Made by a program: the position numbers and the translations under genes | Origin: CAYOSU01 sp964541255 | Lineage (GTDB): Bacteria > Bacillota > Clostridia > Christensenellales > CAMQZB01 | DNA length: 17,272 nucleotides | Assembly: GCA_964541255.1 (NCBI GenBank) | Contig: CAZIPL010000030.1 | Coordinates: forward strand, 1 to 17,272 | Direction: 5' to 3' | Notes under the pieces: generated by a model | Told to the model about the DNA's origin: nothing | Seen by the model: only the letters and a program-made list of their open reading frames with translations | Database searches by the model: none | In this document: positions 1 through 6,314 of the stretch, in pieces | Numbering within the stretch: position 1 is the first letter of the stretch | Layout: the number at the start of each line of letters is the position of its first letter

Positions 1-632
1 ATCGATGCCGTTACGGGAACGTTGAAAGGCTTTGCGGTAGCTACGACGTACTTCATCATAACGAGAGGTCCGATTGTTATTATCATATCGAAATTCTCGC
101 CGTTTTCGAGCATTTCTTTCAAAGGTACCGTTACGTTGCCCTTTTCGCCGTAAGAACCGTCGTCCGTCATAACGCGAAGCGTGTCGGAGCAAGCCTTGAA
201 TTCGTCTTCTAAAATAAGAAGGTCTTTGTTCCTAAATCCTATTATGCTCGTAACTTTTGCACCCATAGCGTGCAACGCTTCGGCAATAGGCATCGCGATC
301 GCACAACCGACGCCGCCGCCGACGATACATACGTTCTTAAGACCGTCAAGGTGCGTTGCCGTTCCCAAAGGACCTACGAAATCTTCAAGATATTCGCCTG
401 CCTCTTTATGAGAAAGCTTTTCGGTTGTTGCGCCTACTATCTGATAAATTATTTTTACTGTGCCGTTTTCTTTGTTTGTACCTGCAACCGTGAGAGGAAT
501 TCTCTCCCCATCGGAATCGACGCGAAGAATGATAAACTGACCGGGTTTAGCCTTGTTTGCGACAAGCGGAGCTTCTATCTGAAGCTGAACGACAGTCGGA
601 TTTAGTATTTTTTTATCGACAATTTTATACAT
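1..632 (-). CDS. nfnA: Ferredoxin:NADP+ oxidoreductase subunit alpha (NfnA-type FAD/NAD-binding protein), C-terminus off window
   Basis: The first 210 residues are visible; the gene runs off the left edge. NfnA is the flavin/NAD(H) subunit of the cytoplasmic NfnAB complex, which couples NADH and reduced ferredoxin oxidation to NADP+ reduction by electron bifurcation. The visible part has the FAD-binding stretch ending ERIPLT (about residues 43-48), the DFVGPLG motif, and an NAD-binding VCIVGGGVG loop (about 102-110). Further on is a segment around GPLVMMKYVV that leads towards the C-terminal [2Fe-2S] cysteines, which lie outside the window. The start ATG has GGAGG at 639-643, six bases upstream. 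Closely related sulfide dehydrogenase (SudB) and PyrK-type proteins share this fold; the N-terminal MYKIVDKKILNPTV style favours NfnA. The partner NfnB would be expected just off the left edge. Confidence 0.85.
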   Translation of the reverse strand, partial: MYKIVDKKILNPTVVQLQIEAPLVANKAKPGQFIILRVDSDGERIPLTVAGTNKENGTVKIIYQIVGATTEKLSHKEAGEYLEDFVGPLGTATHLDGLKNVCIVGGGVGCAIAMPIAEALHAMGAKVTSIIGFRNKDLLILEDEFKACSDTLRVMTDDGSYGEKGNVTVPLKEMLENGENFDMIITIGPLVMMKYVVATAKPFNVPVTAS

Positions 633-656
633 TTTTATCCTCCAACCTATCAAATC

Positions 657-680
657 GCGGTTGCCGAAACCGACAACCGC
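657..680 (-). other. Strong hairpin in the nfnA leader
   Basis: GCGGTTG (657-663) and CAACCGC (674-680) are exact inverted repeats. With extra inner pairs they give roughly a ten-base-pair stem and a four-base loop. It lies 13 bases upstream of the nfnA ribosome binding site and between adh and nfnA. No run of T follows it on the minus strand, so it is not a standard intrinsic terminator. It may limit readthrough, protect a processed mRNA end or affect translation. Confidence 0.5.
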
Positions 681-704
681 AATCCAATTTTTATGAGTAA
701 GTTA

Positions 705-734
705 AGTATAGCTTCTGATTTAATCTGTCTTCAA
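705..734 (-). promoter_or_regulatory. Candidate promoter for nfnA
   Basis: On the minus strand TTGAAG (734-729) is followed after 18 bases by TATACT (710-705), both close to the vegetative consensus. The predicted transcript starts near 698, reads through the hairpin at 657-680 and gives a leader of about 65 bases. This suggests nfnA can be expressed separately from the upstream alcohol dehydrogenase. Confidence 0.45.
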
Positions 735-764
735 ATTGTTCCGAATACTATGAAGCAGTTTTTC

Positions 765-1982
765 TTAGAAATCAACTTCTGTGTCGTAGTAGCAGCACTT
801 GAGGAGCTTAGCCATCTCTTCGACAGAAATAGGTCTCGGGTTAGAACCTGTGCAAGCGTCAGCAACAGCGTTCTTAGCAATCTCGGGAAGTCTCTCGAGG
901 AATACTTCTTCGGGAACGAATCCGTTCTCCGTGGGAAGGCTGTCAAGACCGTAGTTCTTGATGCACTGAGGAATGTTAAGTTCATCGTTCATGCCACGAA
1001 GGTAAGCAATGAGGTTAGCAACCTTTTCGTCTTCGTTTGCCCCGCCAAGACCCATGAAGTCTGCAATCGTTGCATAACGCGTTTTAGCCGTTGCATCTTT
1101 TGCATTGAATGCGATAACCTTAGGAAGATACATAGCGTTTGCAGCACCGTGGATGATGTGTGCGCCCAAATCTTCGAAAGCAGCACCGGTCTTGTGAGCC
1201 ATCGAGTGAACAATACCCAAAAGTGCGTTGGAGAATGCCATACCTGCAAGACACTGAGCGTTGTGCATCGTGTCGCGCTTAGCCATATCTCCGTTGTAAG
1301 AACCGATAAGGTTGTTCTGAATCATCGTAATAGCGAAGATTGCAAGAGGATCGGTGAAGTCGCAATGAGCGGTCGAAACGTAAGCTTCGATAGCGTGCGT
1401 GATTGCATCCATACCAGTGTGAGCCGTAAGCTTCTTAGGCATTGTCTCGGCAAGGTCGGGATCTACGATAGCTACGTCGGGAGTGATTTCGAAGTCAGCC
1501 AAAGGATATTTGATTCCTTTCTCATAGTCCGTAATAACAGAGAATGCGGTAACTTCGGTTGCGGTTCCCGATGTAGAAGGAATAGCGCAGAAGTGTGCTT
1601 TGTGACGAAGCTCGGGGATTCCGAATACTACGCACATCTGTTCGAAAGTGATCTCGGGATGTTCATACTTGATCCACATAGCTTTTGCAGCGTCGATAGG
1701 AGAGCCTCCGCCGATAGCAACGATCCAATCAGGCTGGAATTTTTCCATCGCAGCAGCGCCGCGCATAACGGTATCTACGGAAGGATCCGGTTCGATACCT
1801 TCGAAAAGTTCAACCTGCATTCCTGCTTCTTCAAGGTAAGAAACAACCTTGTCGAGGAAGCCGAAACGCTTCATAGAGCCGCCGCCTACGCATACCATAG
1901 CGCGGTTGCCCTTCAATGTCTTCAATGCTTCGATAGAGCCTTTTCCGTGATAAAGATCACGAGGCAAAGTAAAACGTGCCAT
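765..1982 (-). CDS. Iron-containing alcohol dehydrogenase (group III)
   Basis: A full-length 405-residue cytoplasmic dehydrogenase expected to interconvert aldehydes and alcohols (for example acetaldehyde or butyraldehyde) with NAD(P)H. The nucleotide-binding signature is GGGSPIDAAKAM (91-102), followed by the family motif IPSTSGTATEVTAFSV (134-149). The metal site can be read as D192 and H196 in MDAITHAIEAY, H259 in VHSMAHKTGAAF and H278 in HIIHGAANA. The spacing between the last two histidines is a few residues longer than in FucO-type enzymes. The start ATG is preceded by TAAGGAGAAT, a good ribosome binding site. The gene lies 132 bases upstream of nfnA on the same strand and downstream of a LysR gene, in a redox context that suits reductant disposal. 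The physiological substrate cannot be assigned. Confidence 0.93.
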   Translation of the reverse strand: MARFTLPRDLYHGKGSIEALKTLKGNRAMVCVGGGSMKRFGFLDKVVSYLEEAGMQVELFEGIEPDPSVDTVMRGAAAMEKFQPDWIVAIGGGSPIDAAKAMWIKYEHPEITFEQMCVVFGIPELRHKAHFCAIPSTSGTATEVTAFSVITDYEKGIKYPLADFEITPDVAIVDPDLAETMPKKLTAHTGMDAITHAIEAYVSTAHCDFTDPLAIFAITMIQNNLIGSYNGDMAKRDTMHNAQCLAGMAFSNALLGIVHSMAHKTGAAFEDLGAHIIHGAANAMYLPKVIAFNAKDATAKTRYATIADFMGLGGANEDEKVANLIAYLRGMNDELNIPQCIKNYGLDSLPTENGFVPEEVFLERLPEIAKNAVADACTGSNPRPISVEEMAKLLKCCYYDTEVDF

Positions 1983-2024
1983 AACTTTTATTCTCCTTAG
2001 AAAATCTAATTTATTTCAATTGTT

Positions 2025-2053
2025 ATTTTATCACAACGTTATTCTGTTGTAAA
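2025..2053 (-). promoter_or_regulatory. Candidate adh promoter with overlapping inverted repeats
   Basis: On the minus strand TTTACA (2053-2048) and TAAAAT (2030-2025) are separated by 17 bases, and TG one base ahead of the -10 makes it an extended -10. ACAAC (2033-2037) and GTTGT (2046-2050) form an inverted repeat inside the spacer. TTGT/ACAA arms also flank the -10 between 2020 and 2036. Both are plausible binding sites for a repressor. Confidence 0.5.
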
Positions 2054-2146
2054 ATACTTAATTGTTATACCCGCATTATCATTTGCGATATATCGTTTTT
2101 GCTTGAAAGCAAGCCTATCTCCCGTATTTTTCGAGCGAACTTGCAT

Positions 2147-3070
2147 TTATTTTATATACTTTCTTCTGACGTCGCATAGGCTAGTTATGAACTGCCTATC
2201 GAGCTTTGAAAGCTTATGTCCGTTTCGATATATCAAAACGTCTTTATAGATTTTTTTGTTGTCTACGCACTTTTTCTGCGTAAGTCCGTATCTTTCGAGC
2301 AGTTTGTCCGACACGGGCGAAACCCACATAAACGTTTCGGGGTTTTCGGACAAAAGATCGAATTGGCTCGCGCGCTCGAAAATGAATATTCTTCTCGAAA
2401 CGTCTGACGGCAGCTCTTGCCTTACGACGGCGGAAAGCGGTAACGACGGAACATAAGGATCCGCATGCGCGATTTCTATATACGGCTTTAAGTCCGCAGC
2501 GACTATAGTTTCTTTATTTGCGAGAGGATTGTTTTTATTCATAATCAAGCAATACGAAAACTCTGCGATTATTTCGTAATTAAACCCTTTTTCCTCAAGC
2601 ATCGCTTTGAAATACTTGTCGTAAGATTCCGCATAACGGATTATGCCGAGCTTATAATCCTCTTCCAAAACGTTTTTTATCGTTCGTTGAGAGTTTGTTT
2701 CCTTATAGAACAACTCGGCAGGCTCGTCGGAAATGCTCTTCGAAAACTCCGCAAACGCCTCGGATATATAGCTTGCCCTCGGGACGCAGATAGAAAACTT
2801 CTGCTTTTTCTTGACGTCGCTCTTATAAATCATCTCGACGTCGTCGATCTGCTTCAATATGCTCTGCGCATACGCAATGAACTGCTCCCCTTCGGGAGTC
2901 AAAACCATACCTTTGGAACTGCGATTGAAAATGGTTATCCCCAAATCACCCTCGAGCTCCTTGATCGAACGGCTTATATTCGGTTGCGCCACGATAAGCG
3001 ATTCCGCCGCTTTGTTAAGCGAGCCGAGCTTTGCCACCTCGACGGCATATTTCATATGCAAAATATTCAT
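2147..3070 (-). CDS. LysR-family transcriptional regulator
   Basis: A 307-residue LysR-type regulator. The N-terminus carries the winged helix-turn-helix: MKYAVEVAKLGSLNKAAE, then VAQPNISRSIKELE and the wing GITIFNRSSKGMVLTPEG. It is followed by the linker helix (QFIAYAQSILKQIDDVE) and an effector-binding periplasmic-binding-like domain. The start at 3070 is chosen because GGAG (3078-3081) lies seven bases upstream and the HTH begins directly. An in-frame ATG at 3103 lacks a ribosome binding site. The gene is on the same strand as, and upstream of, the alcohol dehydrogenase, not divergent from it as is more common, so control of adh is possible but not shown. The coinducer is unknown. Confidence 0.9.
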   Translation of the reverse strand: MNILHMKYAVEVAKLGSLNKAAESLIVAQPNISRSIKELEGDLGITIFNRSSKGMVLTPEGEQFIAYAQSILKQIDDVEMIYKSDVKKKQKFSICVPRASYISEAFAEFSKSISDEPAELFYKETNSQRTIKNVLEEDYKLGIIRYAESYDKYFKAMLEEKGFNYEIIAEFSYCLIMNKNNPLANKETIVAADLKPYIEIAHADPYVPSLPLSAVVRQELPSDVSRRIFIFERASQFDLLSENPETFMWVSPVSDKLLERYGLTQKKCVDNKKIYKDVLIYRNGHKLSKLDRQFITSLCDVRRKYIK

Positions 3071-3139
3071 ATTATAGCTCCGTTGCGACGTTTTAGCCGC
3101 CATTACGCATTATTTAATCTTTGCACTTGCCTTGTTTTA

Positions 3140-3188
3140 TATGCGTACTTCCTTTCAAAAAATCCGCTGTCTGGATTATTTACGCATA
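3140..3188 (-). other. Nested inverted repeats in the lysR leader
   Basis: TATGCGTA (3140-3147) and TACGCATA (3181-3188) are exact inverted repeats. Between them AATCC (3161-3165) and GGATT (3173-3177) form a second pair. On the minus-strand transcript the inner pair is followed by a run of U. This could be a structured leader or a pair of spaced regulator half-sites about four helical turns apart. It lies just downstream of the predicted lysR start site. Confidence 0.35.
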
Positions 3189-3196
3189 CATTTTTT

Positions 3197-3225
3197 ATAT
3201 TACCATATTATCGAAAATAAATCAA
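3197..3225 (-). promoter_or_regulatory. Candidate lysR promoter
   Basis: On the minus strand TTGATT (3225-3220), 17 bases, then TAATAT (3202-3197). The predicted start near 3190 gives a leader of about 120 bases, long enough to include the inverted repeats at 3140-3188. Confidence 0.5.
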
Positions 3226-3264
3226 TAAATTTTACTTATTGAAGTAAATCTTATCTAAAAATAT

Positions 3265-3296
3265 AAAACGACAGCCCGATTGTTTTCGGACTGTCG
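3265..3296 (-). terminator. Intrinsic terminator of the TetR/flavin-reductase operon
   Basis: CGACAG and CCGA (3269-3279, one mismatch between them) pair with TCGG and CTGTCG (3286-3296) around a six-base loop. On the minus strand the stem is followed directly by TTTT (3268-3265) and more U-rich sequence. It lies 25 bases after the stop codon of the membrane protein gene. A T run at 3302-3307 could also make it act weakly in the other direction. Confidence 0.75.
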
Positions 3297-3321
3297 AATA
3301 GTTTTTTAATAACTAAATTTT

Positions 3322-3948
3322 TTATTTGACTTTTTTAATCTCCGCGTTTTTAAGACCCGCTTTGTCGAGAATAATCGCGCCGACCATCAACGCGCCTTGC
3401 GCAAGGGTATTGATTATTTCGGCGAGCCAATTCATCGCGGCAAGCTCGAAGTTCTTCGTCGAAAGATAACCCATAGCCAAAGAACCAACCAAAGCGAAGA
3501 TGAAGAGTATCATCGCAACGGGCTTTTTGAGCCTTTTTGCCATAACGCAATAGCCTATATTCATAACCGCAACGCCGACGATTGTGAAACCTACGAAAAT
3601 CATCGTTCCAGAGAAAACCGCGGGAGCTACGGACATAGTCGTTTTATCTTTTTGATTAAAGAAAAACAATCCGACAATTCCTATCGCCGCAAGCAAAAAT
3701 CCGATAGACTGCATTGGGAAAAACATTTCGTTGAGCTTATAAAAATCGCATACGCCTGCGGCATATAAAAGCTTCCACAACGCCTTGCAAGCACCCGCAA
3801 CGGCAACGAAAATCGTTCCTGCGGAATACAAAGCAAACGCGCCTTTACTCATTTTATCGTATAAATCTCTTTGGAAAATGACCGACGCAATCACGAATGC
3901 GACTACCGGCAAAAAATCCACGAGAGCCATTCCTACCGTAAAATCCAT
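3322..3948 (-). CDS. Six-helix integral membrane protein of unknown function
   Basis: A 208-residue, strongly hydrophobic protein with about six predicted membrane helices (roughly residues 8-25, 37-53, 78-97, 108-131, 142-161 and 175-194). It has a short charged C-terminal tail rich in lysine. I see no catalytic motif, signal peptide or known transporter signature. It is the last gene of the TetR operon: AGGAGG at 3954-3959 sits five bases before the ATG, and only 12 bases separate it from the upstream flavin-reductase-like gene. The terminator at 3265-3296 follows. Tight coupling suggests a shared function with the flavoprotein, such as a membrane electron-transfer or efflux partner, but that is inference from position only. 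Confidence 0.75.
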   Translation of the reverse strand: MDFTVGMALVDFLPVVAFVIASVIFQRDLYDKMSKGAFALYSAGTIFVAVAGACKALWKLLYAAGVCDFYKLNEMFFPMQSIGFLLAAIGIVGLFFFNQKDKTTMSVAPAVFSGTMIFVGFTIVGVAVMNIGYCVMAKRLKKPVAMILFIFALVGSLAMGYLSTKNFELAAMNWLAEIINTLAQGALMVGAIILDKAGLKNAEIKKVK

Positions 3949-3960
3949 AGCGACCTCCTG

Positions 3961-4887
3961 TTATTTGTTCTTTTCTTTAGAACGCTTGTCGTTTATGATG
4001 TCCATATGCTCGACGGTGATAAGCGTAACGTTATGCTCTTTCGCCCAAGCGACGCAACCCTTTAATGCAGTCGGGAGGAATATTCTCGGAACGTTAATAA
4101 GTCTCATAAGCGCGTCGTCGGTGAACTGTACGTCGGGATCGATTCTCTTTGCAGCATACTTAACGGACTCCAACGTCGTAGCGCGCATAGGCAAAAGCTC
4201 AGGGATAGGTCTACGGAAACGCGTGTACCAGAAGTTCTTTGAATCTCTGTAACCGTAATCTACGGGTACCTTGGGGAAGCCGCCTGCCGTTACGCCGTTA
4301 ATGATAGCGTTATAGTGCTTTTCTTTCATCAAAATCTTATCGACTCTCAAAATAAAGTGGCAACCGAACTTACTCGTAACTCCGTTAAAGTCGTGATAAG
4401 GCGGTTCATACCCCTCCAAGCACCCGGGCTTATCGTCTTGCGCATTGTCAAGCTCTCTCATCCAAGTACATTCGATAACTTGATATGCGTCCTTAATAAC
4501 GAGCGGCCTTACCTCGTCGGGATTTTCCGCCGCGCAAAGCCCCTCTTCGAGCTCGAATTTGCAACCGGGCATTTTTTCGGACGGTTTATCTCCGGGCCAG
4601 CCGAGTCTTACGCACTCCTTGAACGTCTTTCTGTCGTCCGTAACGAAATTGATTGCGCACTTCCCGTTACTAAGTATGTGCTGAGCGGTGTTGGACGAGT
4701 TTCTGCAAAGCAAAAGCATTGCGTAATAATCTTTTCCCGCGATGTAATAAGGCTGAACCAACGAATAAGGTCCCAGCGACGTCGATCCGTCTTCGCAAAG
4801 AGTGCTTATTACGCACGTAGGCATCGGGAAAAAGAGCGATGTCTGATAGAAATTGTCTACAACCCTCAAATCTTTGAAGCTGCTCAT
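3961..4887 (-). CDS. Flavin-reductase-like (split-barrel FMN) protein with C-terminal PCP_red-like domain
   Basis: A 308-residue cytoplasmic protein. The first 200 or so residues resemble flavin reductase/flavoredoxin split-barrel proteins: a PMPTCVISTLCEDGSTSLGPYS segment near the N-terminus, then NTAQHILSNGKCAINFV (66-82) and a later FGCHFILRVDKILM stretch (174-187). Such proteins bind FMN and transfer electrons. Residues about 240-300 form a separate domain in which a DDALMRL...NVP core is followed by WAKEHNVTLITVEHMD. This spacing resembles the small PCP_red domain known from protochlorophyllide reductase and various clostridial redox proteins. Its AAGGAG (4896-4901) overlaps the stop codon of the TetR gene 12 bases upstream, so the two are co-expressed. 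The substrate is unknown. The split-barrel call is fairly secure; the C-terminal call is tentative. Confidence 0.75.
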   Translation of the reverse strand: MSSFKDLRVVDNFYQTSLFFPMPTCVISTLCEDGSTSLGPYSLVQPYYIAGKDYYAMLLLCRNSSNTAQHILSNGKCAINFVTDDRKTFKECVRLGWPGDKPSEKMPGCKFELEEGLCAAENPDEVRPLVIKDAYQVIECTWMRELDNAQDDKPGCLEGYEPPYHDFNGVTSKFGCHFILRVDKILMKEKHYNAIINGVTAGGFPKVPVDYGYRDSKNFWYTRFRRPIPELLPMRATTLESVKYAAKRIDPDVQFTDDALMRLINVPRIFLPTALKGCVAWAKEHNVTLITVEHMDIINDKRSKEKNK

Positions 4888-4899
4888 ATCAATATCTCC

Positions 4900-5412
4900 T
4901 TAAATAAGTTTTTTAATAAATCTTTCTATTTTATCAAATTCCGTTTCTTCGACGGAATAGGAAAGCAATATATCCGAAACGAAAAGCGCCGAATCGAAAT
5001 CGATCTCACAAGACGCTTCGACAAGCCTTGCAATCTGCTCTTTTAACAGCTTGTGCTTGTCGGGCATATTATATCTCGGCTTCCAAACGGTAGCTCTGTC
5101 GCAAAAGATAAACTTATAACTCTCGTTGAATTCGCACAGCTTTTCGTATACGAGCTTTATCCCGTCTATTCCGAAAACGTTCTTTTCTTTAAGTTCCTCC
5201 TCCGCTCTTTTCAAAACCTCGAGCCAATCGGCAAGAATAAAGGACGCGACAAGCATATCTTTCGACGGGAAATAGTTATATATCGTTCCGACCGCAACTC
5301 CGCACGACGAAGCTATCGACTTTATCGACAGATTGCTGTATCCGTTTTCCCTCGCTTGACGTTTTGCTTCGGCAAGAATATCCTCTTTTGTGCAAGATAT
5401 AATCTTCGGCAT
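4900..5412 (-). CDS. TetR/AcrR-family transcriptional regulator
   Basis: A 170-residue regulator with an N-terminal TetR helix-turn-helix: SIKSIASSCGVAVGTIYNYFPSKDML (about residues 29-54). The C-terminal ligand-binding domain is helical and divergent, and short for the family. The start ATG has AAAGGAGT eight bases upstream. It is the first gene of a three-gene minus-strand operon, and its promoter overlaps a perfect palindrome at 5427-5440. Autorepression that is relieved by a small ligand is therefore likely, with the downstream flavoprotein and membrane protein as its targets. The ligand is unknown. Confidence 0.92.
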   Translation of the reverse strand: MPKIISCTKEDILAEAKRQARENGYSNLSIKSIASSCGVAVGTIYNYFPSKDMLVASFILADWLEVLKRAEEELKEKNVFGIDGIKLVYEKLCEFNESYKFIFCDRATVWKPRYNMPDKHKLLKEQIARLVEASCEIDFDSALFVSDILLSYSVEETEFDKIERFIKKLI

Positions 5413-5426
5413 AAAAACTCCTTTTT

Positions 5427-5440
5427 ATGAACTCGTTCAT
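5427..5440. promoter_or_regulatory. Candidate TetR operator
   Basis: ATGAACTCGTTCAT consists of two exact six-base arms around a two-base centre. It abuts the -10 box of the minus-strand promoter and covers the predicted transcription start, the usual place for a TetR-family repressor site. Confidence 0.65.
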
Positions 5441-5469
5441 ATTATACACCCGCAAACACCGCTTGTCAA
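5441..5469 (-). promoter_or_regulatory. Consensus promoter of the TetR/flavin-reductase operon
   Basis: On the minus strand TTGACA (5469-5464), 17 bases, then TATAAT (5446-5441): both hexamers and the spacing match the vegetative consensus exactly. A promoter this strong, with an operator on its start site, fits an operon that is normally repressed. Confidence 0.85.
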
Positions 5470-5499
5470 TGCGATTGATAAAATATTAACAAAAAAATC

Positions 5500-5552
5500 G
5501 CAAATGACCGAATATGCGAAATTATATTCGATTTCACATTTGCACTTGCAAA
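5500..5552. promoter_or_regulatory. Nested inverted repeats between the two tetR genes
   Basis: GCAAATG (5500-5506) pairs with CATTTGC (5537-5543). Inside them CGAATAT (5509-5515) pairs with ATATTCG (5524-5530). TTTGCA CT TGCAAA (5539-5552) is a further exact six-two-six palindrome overlapping the -35 box of the plus-strand promoter. It has the same architecture as the operator at 5427-5440 but different arms, so it is a good candidate operator for the plus-strand TetR protein. Confidence 0.5.
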
Positions 5553-5574
5553 ATCGTCAAAAAAGTGTTACAAT
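5546..5574 (+). promoter_or_regulatory. Candidate promoter of the plus-strand tetR/SIS operon
   Basis: TTGCAA (5546-5551), 17 bases, then TACAAT (5569-5574). Predicted transcription starts near 5581, giving a leader of roughly 77 bases. It is divergent from the promoter at 5441-5469. Confidence 0.55.
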
Positions 5575-5597
5575 CTATAAAAAGAAACGACAACGCG

Positions 5598-5622
5598 TTT
5601 CTAAGGCGATTTGTCTTAGAAA
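5598..5622. promoter_or_regulatory. Inverted repeat in the plus-strand tetR leader
   Basis: TTTCTAAG (5598-5605) and CTTAGAAA (5615-5622) are exact eight-base arms around nine bases, downstream of the predicted start. It could be a second operator or a leader hairpin. The motif GCGATT or its complement recurs several times between 5471 and 5640. Confidence 0.4.
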
Positions 5623-5657
5623 AAGAAAAATCGCGATTGACGCGTTTCGGAGGAAAA

Positions 5658-6260
5658 ATGGCTGAGATTATAAGGCAACCCAAGCAACAAAGGTCGATAG
5701 ACAAGAAAAACAGAATTATCGCGTCGGGCTACGAGCTTTTTGCCGAAAAAGGGTATTTCAATACCAACACGGCGGAAATTGCCAAGCGAGCGGGCGTTTC
5801 GACGGGGATAGTATACGGCTATTTCCACGACAAGAGGGATATTTTGATAGACGTTCTCGACATATATATCGAGCGCGTTTCGACGAAGTTATATTCCGTT
5901 TTCGAAGAAAAAGCAAAAAACAGCGACCTTTCTAATCTTGTCGGCGGAATGCTTGACGCCACCGTCGAAGTTCACAAAACAAACGCCGCAATCCACGAGG
6001 CATTGCACTCTCTCACCGCAAGCGACACGCAGGTTTCGGAAAAGTTTTTGCTTTTGGAAAACGAAATGACCAAGCGCTTTGTCGGATATATGAAAAAGCT
6101 CGGATACGATTTCGAAGACATTTTCGAAAGAGTCCACATCGCGATGACCATCGTTCAGTCTTTTTCACACGAAGAGGTCTATGACGCGCATTCGTATATC
6201 GACTACGGCAAAATGCGCGCGATAGTCATAAATTCGATTGTTTCGCTTTTTGCGGAATAA
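5658..6260 (+). CDS. TetR/AcrR-family transcriptional regulator
   Basis: A 200-residue regulator with the TetR helix-turn-helix TAEIAKRAGVSTGIVYGYFHDKRDIL at about residues 38-63 and an all-helical C-terminal ligand domain. The start is placed at 5658 because GGAGG (5649-5653) precedes it and the preceding in-frame extension is a lysine/arginine-rich leader unlike the family. It is followed after 54 bases by the SIS-domain gene on the same strand, with only that gene's AAGGAG between, so the two probably form one transcript. It is divergent from an unrelated TetR gene. The ligand is unknown; a sugar phosphate or amino sugar is possible from the neighbour only. Confidence 0.92.
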   Translation: MAEIIRQPKQQRSIDKKNRIIASGYELFAEKGYFNTNTAEIAKRAGVSTGIVYGYFHDKRDILIDVLDIYIERVSTKLYSVFEEKAKNSDLSNLVGGMLDATVEVHKTNAAIHEALHSLTASDTQVSEKFLLLENEMTKRFVGYMKKLGYDFEDIFERVHIAMTIVQSFSHEEVYDAHSYIDYGKMRAIVINSIVSLFAE

Positions 6261-6314
6261 TAATATTTCTATTAAAAACCAATAAAATAATATCTATTCA
6301 AGGAGATAAAACAA

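Noticed and set aside
693..2000. A 435-codon plus-strand open frame opposite the alcohol dehydrogenase
   Set aside because: It is antisense to a gene with all family motifs; its cysteine- and serine-rich translation reflects the codon bias of the real gene.
2086..2114. The palindrome CGATATATCG and the stem GCTTG/CAAGC after the lysR stop, considered as a terminator
   Set aside because: On the minus strand the stem is followed by A rather than T, so it is not an intrinsic terminator; an operator role cannot be supported.
3071..3103. An upstream ATG for the LysR gene adding 11 residues
   Set aside because: It lacks a ribosome binding site, while the ATG at 3070 has GGAG seven bases ahead and opens directly into the helix-turn-helix.
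5514..5657. An N-terminal extension of 48 residues on the plus-strand TetR protein
   Set aside because: The good ribosome binding site at 5649-5653, the candidate promoter at 5546-5574 and the normal family length all place the start at 5658.
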